DNA of 64,000 nucleotides from Mesodorylaimus sp. YZB2_4 (Eukaryota > Nematoda > Enoplea > Dorylaimida > Dorylaimidae): NCBI GenBank assembly GCA_030248295.1, contig JASANH010001028.1, positions 310,001 to 374,000 of the forward strand, written 5' to 3'. Shown here piece by piece: positions 20,555 through 32,909 of the stretch. The notes under the pieces were generated by a model that made no database searches, was not told the DNA's origin, and worked only from the letters and a program-made list of their open reading frames with translations. How positions within the stretch are numbered: position 1 is the first letter of the stretch; every line of letters begins with the position of its first letter. The position numbers and the translations under genes are program-made.

Positions 20555-23526
20555 ATGGAGAGGAAGGAGAGTTTACGACTGAATAGTGACGACGATATCA
20601 TCTCGGATGAAACATTGGAAACCATGTTGGACGCCCTGGATGGGGCTGGAGATGAGAAGAACGTTGCAGAGTTGCTACGTGAGTTTTCTCACACAATTTC
20701 AGGGACTTCTGATTTCTATGAACTTTTTTCAGAAGCCATGAATGAAAATCGAATTATTAGTCGTGAAGAGGCTGAACAGATACTTGAAGGTCAGTGCCAC
20801 TCTCATGTTTTTTTTCAAAGTCCCAGCCTTAATCAGAATCAGACTAGGCTTTTTTTAATCCTAACTTCAAGTGTTGCTCTTCGATTTTTCTTCAGGAGAC
20901 CAATCAAAATAGCCCAAGAAAAATTTTATTGCAAAAATTGTTTTATCTTTTTTAGTGGAAGGCCCAAACAAAGTTGTCAAATGCGGGTTGCCACCGCATG
21001 TCAGACCCAGCGACCCAGAGAATACGACTGATCCAGAAGAGTGTGTCAGCAGATTATTAAAAAATGACTCCGCATTGGTGGAAATCAATTTGAATAATAT
21101 GAAGGTACACCTTTTTGTAATCTGAAGCGTTACCAGCAAGGTGTGGTAGAATTCGCTCTAAATTTTCTGCTCATAGGGTGCTGGAAAATTGGTGTAACTA
21201 TTCTTGCTTATTAGTTAATTAGTCCTTAACATAGGGGATAAAACGCGTCAAATCATTGGTATTAGGCTGCTTTATTTTTGGGTGCTTACACTTTTCTGAG
21301 CACTTGCTTAATTATCAAATGACGATCAATCTGGAAGATGTTTCAGTATAATTGATTCGTCATTCTGACCAAGGGTCACAGCTAAAATACGAGTATTCTG
21401 TACGACAAATTTTTTGCGGGATCCTGCTAGTTTGAAGGCTACATTGTACGATTTGAGTCTAGTCTTGCTACAAATATGACCTACTCATTTCACTTAACTT
21501 TATTGTGTTACTGCGTTTAAGAAACTGTGGACTCTGGGCAAGCAGACAAGATGCTGGGAGTCAAAAACAAATCAGGTCATTATCCAAGAAGAAGCTTCAC
21601 GTGTTTTCTGACATTCTCACCATATCCAGCTAAATTCTTAAAAATATCAGATGATGATGATATCAGCCACAAATTTCGATTTGTTTAGCGGACGCCCATT
21701 CCTGTCATTCAACGGATGTTTATGGCGCTCAAAACTAACACTCATTTGAAGAGATTAATGTTGGCCAATACGGCACTTACGGACACGGGTGCTGAGGTAA
21801 GTCTTAAAAAAGTATCAAGCTGCCAATGCCTGTTTACCTTGAACCCTGATTGCTCGCACTCAAGCGACGGCTCTTACCCACTTTTATCAAAAAAATTAGC
21901 AGTAGACGCCATAGGTCAGAGGTAGCAAAAAGAAAATGCTTGTGGCTTTTTCATTTTTAGCCTCTCCTCGAAGCGTTGGAGTCAAACACAACATTAGAGC
22001 TACTAAATATTGAGACGAATTTTCTGAGCGGGGATTTTTTGGCAAAATTATTTAAAGCTGCTTTAGTAAATCAGACAATACGGGAAATCAAAGCAGTAAA
22101 TCAGGTATGTTGTCACCGTTGCTTTCGTAAAAAGCTGACTGCCGTGACTTAATGTACCTTTAAATTTTAGAGCCCAACTTTCAGCACTGAGGCAGAAATG
22201 GACATTATGAATGCAGTAAACACAAATCGAGGATTGACCAAAGTCAGTGTCAATCTAAGACATCCTGAAGCAAAAAACAAAGTAGAATTGGCATGCTTGC
22301 GGAATGGTGAAATCAGTAAGTGAACTGATCCAACCAGAACATATTGAAAAATATTGTTGAGAGGAAAAATCATTTTTAGGACGACAACAAAGGCGGCTGG
22401 AACAACTGCAAAAGCAAAGGGAAGCAGAGAACGCAGTCAATGATCACGTGGGCCAGGACAACAACGTCGATCAACCAAAAACCCCAGTCAAAGCTGCAGC
22501 CTCTGCCAAAACGGAAGAGAAAAAGCCCGCAGGGGCTGCAGCGGCAGCAGCGCTCAAGAAAAGTCTTGATAAAAAACCAGCAGAAAAGACAGCTGCTACG
22601 CCGCCTGTCAAAAAGGAATTAAATGCTGCTGGAGCGAAACCAGCAGAAAAGAGGGGCACAGAAGAAAAAGAAACGGAAAAGAAAGGCGAGGAGAAGCCAG
22701 CACCAAAACGAGAATATGGAAGAAAGAAAACGGAAGAAAAGCCGGAAACAAAAAGCACTGCACCAGCTCCACCACCTGCGCCGAAAGTGGAACCCCCGAA
22801 AGAGGTGAGGACTCAAAGGGCATTGCATCAGACTGGTTGGACAAAACACTTCACTGTGCACCAAAAAATGCTTTGCAACATCCATATTTAAGGGTACAGG
22901 AAAAAGTGCAAGTTTGACTTCTGGTCAAATATTCTTATTTTCAGGAACCGCCATCGGCAGCACCACCACCAAAACCCACATTGGCCTTGGCGGCGAAAGA
23001 AGCTGCGGCAAAAGCGGCGGCCAAAGGATTTGGCACATCTGCTGCCCCAGATGTCACACCAAAAAAGAAGGTATCTATCGGCGACAGGGGCAAGCCGTAC
23101 GATGATATCAAACCAATCGAACCATCCGCGCCGCTTTCAACGAAACCAAGTGCTTCCAGACCCGGTACGTTGAATATTGCATCCAAAGATGTACCAACAT
23201 CCAAAGGTCTCGGTGCTGCCACATTCGGCGCGGCTGCTGCTCCTAAACCATCCACACCTTCGAAGGCGGAGCCTTCTAAGAGTGGTCGCCGCGGTTCAGG
23301 TACAATCAAGCCACCAACACCAGCCACCCCGACGCCGAAAACGGAAACGGCATCGAAAACATGGGGTTCACCAATCAAGCCACCAGGACAAAGCCCGGCT
23401 GGATCAAAGTCGTCCGATGTCAAAGCCAAAGCCGATTCTATGACATCGAGTATCACTGAGTCTAAGCCAAAGACAGTCAGCTATGGATACGGGGTGGCCA
23501 AGAAAAGGGATTCGATTAATAAATAA
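20555..23526 (+). CDS. Tropomodulin-family protein with long Ala/Lys/Pro-rich tail, seven exons
   Basis: Exons: 20555-20789, 20956-21104, 21689-21796, 21961-22104, 22171-22315, 22380-22804, 22945-23526. All junctions are GT..AG and in frame, giving 595 residues. Residues 1-78 resemble the tropomodulin N-terminal actin/tropomyosin-binding part (SDETLETMLDALDGAG; FYELFSEAMNENRI). Residues 80-260 are the tropomodulin/leiomodin leucine-rich-repeat fold: ALVEINLNNMKRTPIP matches the family phrase VNLNNIKNIPIP, then LLNIETNFLSG and IREIKAVNQ. Residues 261-595 are low complexity (Ala, Lys, Pro, Glu), unlike ordinary tropomodulins but recalling leiomodin tails. The family caps or nucleates actin filament pointed ends in muscle. 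The final codons overlap an AATAAA at 23518, implying a very short 3' UTR if used. An upstream non-coding exon cannot be excluded. Confidence 0.9.
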
Positions 23527-25165
23527 CATAAGCTTCAAGTTTTTTACGTTTTCTGTTTTGTGCTAATATACGCTAGTCGTCGTTACAGAGCGAGATAATG
23601 TATGCTGGCTCTTTTATGCCGTCTTTAAGAATTCTTTTTGAATTTTATGAAATTTGTACAGTTATGTTTCGTAGAATTGTGTTTTTCAACCTTCGTTCGA
23701 ATAATCGTTCTGGGTTATTTCTTGCAGTGTAATCATGCTTTATGCAGTATCCAAGAGAAGCGGACAAAAATGTGACATCACAAATGCCAAAGTGTTCGTT
23801 TTTACCTCAGCGCTATCATCATTCAAAAACCCAACGAAGCTGTACTGCGTTTTGTGGAAGACAGGGCAAAATCAAGAGGACAGACATACTGCAGAAGGCG
23901 ATTGATGCTTGACTGCTTGATCTTCGAGAAACTGGTTTCGATGCAAAAGTATGCCGATAATTCCTTAGGCCGCGGTCTCACTGGGTCCGAGAATGGTTCT
24001 AGAATAGTTCTCGATAAATTGTCCCTCGGTCGAGAACCGTTCTCATTCTAGTGCGACTTTGCATCTCTTCTCGCGAGAATTGTTCTCCACTCTCCATTCT
24101 GGTGCGACCAGGAGATTAGTTTTCGCTCGATTCTCGATGCTTAGTTTTAAGATGGCGGAGCCATTTTGTCATCGTCATCATATTGCATAAAAATCCCACA
24201 CAGGTAGGTATGTCTGCACCCGAGGGAAGGTCTGGAAATCTAGCAAACATAGAAGATGTTTTCGCGCCAAATGCCCTTGTCCTTCGCAAGATCCTAAATC
24301 CTAAAGTATTCACAATGACCACGCATATCCACTAGCACCTTCTCTTATGAAAAGTTACGTGTTATTAGTATGTCGCATCCAATAATGCGTGTCAAAAAGT
24401 TCAATTAAGTCAAAAAGTCATAAAAAGTTCATTACGTGTCTCATACAGCCAAGAACAATTAACGCTTGGCATCTGAAAAGCTACTCTTACCTGCTAACGT
24501 AAGTTCATTGACACAGGGTAGCTGTCTTGTACCCGCCTCCTGATTATGGTTTTATTTTGAATGCAAAAATTGTGCGATTGCAATAACGAGAGGTCGCGCT
24601 GACTGCTGAATGGGAAGAGGAGCCCCGAATACTAGACGAAGAAGCCATGATAAGAAACACGCCTAATAAGAGAGATCAGTAGCGCGCAGAAGCGTTTCTT
24701 ATCGTAATAGATACAGTACAATGCCCCTGAGACAGCAACTGTAGATAGTAGATTGGCCGCTATACGGGACTTCTTAGCAGATCAGACGGATTGAATTATG
24801 TTTGGTGATTCTGCCCCACTTTTGCTATTTTCTGCCCGAAGTAACATGCCCTTTGCTTCTGGAGTTATCAGATAAGTCTGCAGCAGATTCAAAGTCTGAT
24901 GTGAAAATTAAGTAGATATTTTGAATATCAGCGCCAATGTGCAAACTTTTCTGACGAGGAAAGACTTGAGAACAGTTCTAGATGCGACTTTGGCTGAAAA
25001 ACTTGAGAGCGGTTCTCATGCAAGTGAACGTTGTCGTTTTGTCAGGACGTTGTCAGGAGTGACGTTTTGTCTCATGGGCGAGAATGGACATGGCTTTTTT
25101 CATGGTGAAGGCGGAAATGCTTACAAAAAAGGTTGATGGCGAGAAGCGGTATCGATTTCAGTTAG
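23527..25165. other. Intergenic, repeat-rich
   Basis: Two GTTCTAGATGCGACTTTG-like blocks, near 24,045 and 24,975, with GAGAACNGTTCT-type motifs, look like pieces of one repeat family. I see no gene. Confidence 0.35.
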
Positions 25166-26660
25166 CCGCGGGTACGAGTGGGCAGGAACACACTCCGCAC
25201 CCCTAAGTCCAAATTTTGGGCAGAATGGACAGATAACGTTATGTTTGGTGGCTCCCGTGTTCGTATTCCATGCGAATCCATGGTGCATCTGCGTGGAATT
25301 TAGAGCGTGGGCGTACTGATTGCTAAATGGCCCGTCAATGATAACCCGCCCGATAAGAAACCTTGCAACTTTTCAATCCTTGGCAGTGTAATAGGCAAGG
25401 ACTATGCCCTCTAGCCTATTGGTGTACTGGTTCAGGGAGCCGGTCCCTCTCTTCTAAGTCAGGGCCAGCACGAGACTGACCTGAGAGCGAGATCGAGGTC
25501 GAATGCCCAGTTTGGTTTGCAGGCATCGGTAGAGAACTAGTCTTGAGTTCCTGGTCTGGACTTTGCTCTGTGAGCACTTTGGGCTCGAGTCCGTCAGAAC
25601 CTTTTTGACGGCCGGCACGTGCGGCTACTTCCCGTATTGTGAGTCTACACGGCCTTCTTGATGTGGGATAGTAAAACGTATCGAGAAGTGTCCGCGGACT
25701 GCGTGGGGTGGTTTCATGTGGCTTAAGCCATCCTCTGGTCAGCCCTACTTCTATCCTAAAGCGAGCCAAGGATTTCAGTGGTCCTTCACAAATCGTGTTT
25801 GTTTGATTAGTACTGTACACTATCTCTTTCAAGCCCAACATTAGCACATAAGCGTGAATTAACCAAAATTGTTAAAAATTGTTTGGTGGGCATATGCAAT
25901 CATGCATGTCTGAAAACCGAACCAGACTTACGACCTCGTTCTCGTGCTGGCCCTGACTTACAAGGAATGCTTGCCCTCAGGTAATGTTTTCCCCGGGATC
26001 GAGACATGTCTCAGACTGTGGGCCATGACAAAGGTAAACGCTGGAAAAATTTTGACGAGCGCACGAGGTTCTGGTCAAGAGTTTCAGATGGTCAAAGTAA
26101 GTGGTCAATTTTGAATTTTTCGGATTTTTTCAAGACATATTCGCGCAGGCTGCTTAAATTGCATGTTGCGGCTTGACAGACAAGTTTGTACATCCAATTC
26201 AGGCAGCCTGCGAGGAGATATCTTGAAAAAATTTAAAATTTACCACTTTATTTGGCCACCTGCCACTCCTGACCAGAACCTTGTCCGTCCGTTAAAATTT
26301 TTCCAGCGTTTCCTTTTGTCATGGCCCACAATCTGAGACATGTCTCGATCCCGGGAGTGGGCAAGCATTCCTTGTGAGAGAGAGGGACCGGCTCCCTGAA
26401 CCAGCACACCAGTAAGCCAGAGAGCATAGTCCATTCCTATTACTCTGCCATGGATTGAAAAGTTGCAAGGTTTCTTATCGGGCGGGTTATTTGAAGGGTT
26501 ATTAGCAATCCGTTCACACGCCCACGCTCTAAATTCCACGCAGATCCACCATGGATTTGCTTGGAATAAGAACATGGGAGCCACCCATGCATAACGTTAT
26601 CCGTCCGTCCATCAGCAACAGCGGCTCAGGAAGCATAAAATCCCCACTCATGGGTTGGAC
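25165..26660. repeat. Foldback-like element: long imperfect inverted repeat
   Basis: The left arm (about 25,215-25,455, resuming 25,961-26,153) is the reverse complement of the right arm (about 26,200-26,612). Matching landmarks: GATAACGTTATG with CATAACGTTATC, CCCGCCCGATAAGAAACC with GGTTTCTTATCGGGCGGG, ATCGAGACATGTCTCAGA with TCTGAGACATGTCTCGAT, and GCAGGCTGC with GCAGCCTGC around a loop of about 50 bp. The left arm is interrupted by a MITE absent from the right arm. No transposase is visible. Confidence 0.75.
25457..25958. mobile_element. MITE with AGTCAGGGCCAGCACGAGA ends, TA-flanked
   Basis: The ends AGTCAGGGCCAGCACGAGA (25457-25475) and TCTCGTGCTGGCCCTGACT (25940-25958) are perfect inverted repeats flanked by TA on both sides. 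The homologous right arm of the surrounding foldback repeat lacks this 500-bp insert and shows the empty site. TA duplication suggests the Tc1/mariner superfamily. A diverged relative lies near 37.3 kb. Confidence 0.72.
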
Positions 26661-27664
26661 CTCTTTGAAATTCGAAATCCTCCGTTCTGTATATCCTGAC
26701 GGGTCAAACCGCTTTGTGAAGCGTAGCCGATTTATGGAGCGGATGGCTGTAGGTTTCTGTAGATAACATCTGTGCACAGTAGATCCATGTGGAATTGCGG
26801 TTTTTCCACCCTAGATTCATGCGGATTGCGGAATCGATCCTCATGAGGGGGGCGGCTGAACTGTATTAAAATCTGCGTAGAATCTACCGTGGATTCTGAT
26901 TTTTAAAAATCTTGGGAGTGCCGAAATCGAGTACAGAAAAGCTGCACTTCAAGTACACACTTCATTTTCTTCTCACCATATCGCGCGCCTTGTTATTTTA
27001 GTCTCCTACCATACGGAAGGTCTTATAATAGGCATTTTTGTACAGGAACAATACGCCAACGTCTTCAAAATCCTATCCGTCCACTTATGCTTCCTGGGGT
27101 ACGAAGAGAGGATTTGCAATATTTAAATAAGGGTACGGGTCCAATGGTCTAAATCATTTCGTGTAAAACGTATCCCAGCCCACCTCGACTGCGCAATAGC
27201 GGTTGTAGTAAAACATGAACAGGACCATGGAGCATTTGCGATACGTACACATGACCATGTATGACCATGGAGCATTCACATGTTCATATGAAGCATGTGT
27301 TCTCACCTTTTTTCCCATTTGAAGACCAAGGGACTTCACAGAAAATTACTGCACACAGGCATGCTGCGTGCATCGAATAATAATTCCTAGTCCTCGTGCG
27401 CCTATCCTCCGCAGAATCAGTTTTCTGTTCCTGGTTATCGTCTGCTGTACTACTCTTGCCTATTTGGTGACAATCATTGCACACTACAAAAATGACAGAT
27501 CGCTTTATTAGTTAGTAGTTAGTAGCAAACATATCTGGGATTTGCAATCAGAAAGTTCGAGGCAAAACTCTTTTCAATGACATTCTTTTTTAAATCATGC
27601 TTCGTTGAAGCCTATGTAGATAGCTTTATCGCTCTTTATCTTTTAGCACTGTCTTCGCGATACT
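26661..27664. other. Intergenic, no gene recognised
   Basis: Only short frames. A few direct short repeats (ACCATGGAGCATT twice near 27,225-27,275) are present. Confidence 0.4.
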
Positions 27665-27793
27665 AAAAACCTCACTATAAAATGCGTCTCCCAACAAAAC
27701 AATTCACAGCTCTTGAGAAACGATGCATTCATCAGGTGGGTCAATGGCATTCGATGTGTGCATTGTACTCATTGTTTCTTTTCTTAGATTACA

Positions 27794-28000
27794 ATGGCCC
27801 TCGAGTCTTGCCCCGCTTTATTCACCAGCTTAGTGCCTGAGCCACTCACTAGCAACGAGTTCAACAAGTTTCGTCAACTCATCGTTTGTTCTTGGTGTAA
27901 AAGAAGCAACTCGGCGAAGCTGAAAGGTTGCACAGCATGCACGACAATCTATTGCGCAAGCGAAAAGCCAAGATTATGCGCCTATAACACGATGTGACTA
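27794..28000 (+). pseudogene. Fragment with a decayed MYND-type zinc finger
   Basis: The frame from ATG 27794 encodes CSWC, then ten residues, CTAC and TTIYC: the first half of a MYND finger (C-x2-C-x10-C-x2-C-x4-C). Its expected second half (CQ-x-DW-x2-H-x3-C) is only dimly visible one frame over as SQDYAPITRCD. That suggests a frameshifted, decayed copy rather than a working gene. A short upstream exon ending at CATCAG|GTGGGT is possible. MYND fingers bind Pro-rich peptides. This could equally be chance, since only 20-30 residues carry the signal. Confidence 0.28.
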
Positions 28001-28372
28001 ATAGCTTTAGTCTCTGGTTAGAACAAAACCTTCGGACTCGAAAAACTGCTTCTCCTCTCACCGCTAACGTCATCACTGCTAGCGGTTTAGGGCACTTTCA
28101 AGACGATTTCGCTTTCTCCTCCTCAGCGGGGTACCTTCTAAGATCACGCAACGACCCTTTCCCTCCTTGCGCATTGTGACGCAGGTGGAAGTGAAGACAC
28201 CACAAGCGCCTATCCGTCAAATTGTTGGTTCGGAAACACCTAAAGCCAGCTGTAAAGCTCTCGCTAGGATCATTGCTACCAAAAGCTCGGGAAGGTTTGG
28301 CTCGGTGGCTGTACTGATTCGGTGGCTAAAATTGGGTCTCGATAGTTTCACATCCAAAACCGCTAGGAAAAA

Positions 28373-31300
28373 ATGAGTGGCTCGATCGGCGATCAATATC
28401 GTGCAGCTATTACGCAGCAGTCTGGCCGGTCCGCCAATGCTGTACCACAATATAACCATCAGCAACAGCATCAAGTGTTTTTGAACGCATCCAACCTTCC
28501 ACAAGGACACGCGAGATTTCAAAACGATGAGGAAGAAGAAGAGGATGGAACGGGCATCGGAAAAGAAGGCCCAATAAAAAGAGGATTACATTTCGTCGTT
28601 CAATCGCAGCCTTTCGCAAAAAACCAACAAGAAAACCAAGTATTGGTTTCAACGACAAGGGGAAAGGGACCGGAAACATATGATCAGCCGCCACTAGCCA
28701 ATAACGTTTTTCAGCGGCAACCGGCTCAACCCTCGATCCAACAAGTAAACAACTATATCCAATCGTCTAATTCGACTCAGAACGCATCGGCCCTAGAATT
28801 TATCCCCAATGAGCCCACGCCGGCTAACGAAACTCAGTCTTCGTGGAAAGACGCACCACAAGACTCGAGTAGTGCCGCTGGTTTACCAACCGAAGCTTCG
28901 TCCTATTATTTACCGTCGCAAAACGTGCTTCCTGCGAAAACAATGACGGAAGTTCAGCAAATCTCGAGTACTGGCCCGCCGTCGAACGCGACTCATGCAA
29001 TGAGTGGCCTTGTTGGCAATGTTTCCAAGTGGAAAGTGGAAAATTCGCCGCAGCAGCAGCTAACGCCATCTGCTGTAGTCCAAGCGAAAAGTTGGGGCGT
29101 AGGTCATCCCGCACAGCACGGACAAGCTCCTGTCGTCAACCAAGCGAATGATCAAGGACATCGGGCCTTCCAGCAACTGCCGCATCAGAATCAAGGATCT
29201 TTCGACCAGAACCAGCATCAGTTTATTGTGCAGCAGCAGCAATTTGGGCAATTACCACAAAATCAAGTTTTTCTTGGACAACAGCAGCAATTTCAACAAA
29301 CGCCTGGCAACCAATTTCAACAGTTCCCTATTGGGAATCAGCAGCAGCCAATCCAGTCGAGCCAGTATCAGCAGCCACCAACTAATCAATACCAGCAGCC
29401 ACCTGCTGTGATCCAGTACTACCAGCAACCAGTGGCACAAAATCAAAATCAAGATCCTTATCAATACCAGTCTCAACCTATCTACCAAGCCGCCCAAGCC
29501 AACCAACTGAATCAGCCATTGCCAGTAACCAGTCAAAATCCTCTGCAGCCGCAGTACCAAGCATCGAGTCGAGTGCAAGAACTATCAGCAACCCCGGCTT
29601 CTACGCCAGTCTCACCGCCACCACAGCATCCGCCTCTAACTAGAAAATTATCAAATCCAGGTGGCGCAGTCAAAACGAAGGCTGATCACTGGGTGCAGCA
29701 GAACAGCTCGTCGGCTCAGACAGCAACTAAAGGTGCGCCCTGGCCGGTTAAAACTACACGAACAAAAGCTCTAGCTGCAGCGAGACAAGAAGGACAGGAT
29801 ATCGACAGTCAGTCCATGAAACCTATCCACGTGATCACGACACCGCAAGAAGAAACGCCTCCAATGACTCAACCACCACCAGAATCCCAAGAAGATATCA
29901 AGGCCATTTTACAGCCACCAGTTTACAGCCAGCCAGGTCTTCTAGCAGTGGCCAAGAAATCTCCCACTGGCGCAATTGCATCTTTAGCTAATGGATCGAT
30001 GAAGACCGTTTCCTCCTCAGCTCCAGTTTCACCGCAGCAACAACACAGACCTAATCAATTAGCTCTGAACAGCGATCATGGAGTGCAGAACGCCCAGTCT
30101 GAGATTCACTTGGCTGAGGACGTTGTGCACCACCATCATCATCAAGAGCTGCCTCCAGCGCAAGGACAATTGGTCAGGTATCCTCCAGTTCAGCAAGTAT
30201 CGACTCCTCAGCAGCAGATTCATCAAGAGTACTTGCAGCAGCAGCAGCAGTCGGTGCCCTTGCACTACATACACCAGCAATGTCCTCAAGAATACGTGCC
30301 TGTTCAGACAACACCGCAGGCACAAACTCCGGCTCAACAGCAGATACACAGTTGGACTCTGCTGAAGTCTGTCAAACCACCCATGCCGCAGCCTATCCAA
30401 CCACAAAGTCCGTCGGCACCATGGGCAAAACGAGAATGGAAATCGGTGCCATCACCCGGAAGTGAACAGTTACCACCATTTCCCAGTCAGCAGCAGCAGC
30501 AACCTCATTATCAACAAACGCTAGCAATGCAGCATCAAGTCTTGAGCCAAGCACCATTAGCGATCACTGATGATGGAGCAGGCGGGGATACCTTCACTAC
30601 GCCTCCGACATCCCCAAGTCAGAAACAGAAACAAGTGCAGTGGTCAAAGCCGGCAGCCCAACAACCTCCATCGCCTCAACAAATAAAGCCGGCGCACAAA
30701 GCGGGGCCAGGCGGGCCTGTTTTCACAAACTGGGTTACAACAAAACCACCGACACCACCAAGCACTCCTATGTCACCACCCGCACATGAATTAAGTCAAC
30801 CACATGTCCAGCAAACGCAGCAGCAATTTGTTCCTCAGATTACTGGCCCAGCTTCAAATACTCAAAAAGGAAAGACCCCGCCACCAGTTTTACCAAAACC
30901 GAAGATGCCAACTCCAGTGCAGCAAGTGGTCGACTGGCCTCCTCAGAAGCCTCCCCAGCAATGGCCTAAACAGCCTCAGCAAGAGCCAGTCATCCCGTAC
31001 GAACAGCCACTGGAGGTTCAAACACAAGTTCAGCCATCGCAGCCAGCCTGGCGTCGCAGTAAGTTATCGGACGGTGCCTGGCCATCTTCAAGACAGCAAG
31101 AACCAGACTTCGCCGTCAACAACGAGCCTGAAGCTAAGACTTGGACTTTGAAAAAACCACAACAAGAAGAAATCAAAAGCCAACTGGAACATGTTATCCG
31201 CGCCCCAGGATCCGGGGGTAGAGGACGGCCGAAATCAAGGGGAGGAGATGATGACATTGAAACTGACAAGTTGGGTGTCGGTCAGAAAGAGCATGAATCG

Positions 31301-32909
31301 AGGTCCATATCAGCTCCGCCAGTCAACGATAGAGCACCAGCTGTGGAAGGCGGGGAACATTTGCTCAAACCATCGGCAATCAAAGCCTCGCAGCCAAAAT
31401 TGAGTCCAGAACAAATCAAGGCCATGGATATGACCATACCAAAAGCTATCAAGAGTATTAGCACTGGTACGTGGACTGCTTGAATGTCACGTCTTGTCTC
31501 ACAGCCAATGATAAAAAGTGACACCAAAGTCACGCTCGGATCATTTAAATCGATTGATAAGCACAACCCACAAAATGTGGCAGCCAATACAGTAAATATG
31601 CATCTTTTCAGCGGAACTTCTTAATCAATATGCGGCTGCATGGAACGACGCAGAGACTGTTGCTGGTAAGAATAAGTAGGAAAATCCGTGACATTTACTT
31701 TTACCATGTTTTATCCCGCGCTCTTCTCAAAGTCAGGCAAGCTACTATGCTGATTCATACTGACAGCCGCCTGCGCTCTGCCAATGGGCGAAGCCCTGCG
31801 AAATAGCTGGGCACCGTGAAGTTTTCCTCTTTTCTGAACGACTCTGCCCTCAAATGATGCCAAAGAGCGGCTGCCAGTAAGAGACAGCGGTGGGAAGAGA
31901 GAGGGTTAGAATGGAAAGCGCGGAGGGGCAAGGTAATAAATGCCAGGATTTTCTGTTCAGCTGCTAACGCAATTTTGTGGCTTTTGGCAGAAACGGAAGT
32001 GGTCCGTTGTGGATTACCAGAGCATAAACGACCTACTGAAGCTGAAAATGATACCGATGTGGAAAAGTGTATCAAACGGTTACGCGATAATGATGAAACT
32101 TTAGTTGAAATTAATTTGAATAATATGAAGGTGAGTACTTGTTGGCATGTTTTGGCCCATTGCCGCAAGGTTCACCCAAATTGTATACATATGTAAATCT
32201 TTTGTTGGCTTTTAATTTTTCAGAGAACACCCATACCGCAACTTCAACGTCTGATAGGGACACTCAAAGAAAATACTAATTTGAAGAAGTTGAGTTTAGC
32301 CAACTTAGGGCTTTCAGATAATGCGATGGAGGTTAGTATATTATTTTGTCCAGAAATAATCCACAATACGTGCCCTTTTACAGATTCTCCTCGAGGCCAT
32401 TGAGACCAACCAGACGCTGGAAGTTTTAAATATTGAAACCAATTTCTTGACTGGAAATTTTTTGGTTCGTTTATTTCAATCTGCTCTTGTACAGCAAACT
32501 TTGAGAGAAGTGAAGGCAGTGAATCAAGTGAGAAAGGGTTCAACTGGTGCAACATTTGTGCTGAGTTCAAAGCAAGTATTTTTTCAGAGTGCCACATTTA
32601 GTAATGTACAAGAACAAGAGATGATGAAAGCTATTTACAAAAATCGAGCCTTGGTTAAAGTTAGTCTTAATCTGCGATTGACTGAAACGCGCTCAAAAGT
32701 TGAGAAAGCTCTTATTCGAAACGGGGAACTGAGTAAGTGAAGCAGTTGTATTCTGGGAAGTCATTCATGTTAAATGTTAAATAAAAACCATCTTTATAGG
32801 GCGATTACAAAGGAAACTAGAAGCGGAAGGATGGGATTTTCGCGAGTACTTAAAAAGTTTATCAAAACAAGACGATGAGCAGCAAGCAGCAACTGAACCG
32901 CTGCAGTAA
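28373..32909 (+). CDS. Tropomodulin-family protein with ~1,030-residue Gln/Pro-rich head, seven exons
   Basis: Exons: 28373-31466, 31612-31665, 31991-32130, 32224-32331, 32384-32527, 32588-32732, 32800-32909; all GT..AG and frame-consistent; 1,264 residues. Residues 1-1031, from one huge exon, are low complexity (Gln, Pro, Ser) with poly-Gln runs, HHHHHQELPP, and repeated PP-x-P and W-P/W-A-K patches; they are likely disordered. Residues 1050-1228 are the tropomodulin LRR fold, aligned exon for exon with the gene at 20.5 kb (108-, 144- and 145-nt exons in both): TLVEINLNNMKRTPIP, VLNIETNFLTG, LREVKAVNQ. The classical tropomodulin N-terminal actin-binding helices are not visible before the LRR part. 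A short polar tail ends the protein. An actin/thin-filament role is inferred from the family. The joint between the large exon and the LRR part rests on splice consensus and phase only. Confidence 0.85.

Noticed and set aside
20650-20700. A GTGAG...TTTCAG mini-intron in the first tropomodulin exon
   Set aside because: Only about 30 bases; the frame reads through with sensible family-like residues.
22941-23456. 171-codon minus-strand frame
   Set aside because: Shadow of the last tropomodulin exon, kept open by the Ala/Pro-rich codons on the plus strand.
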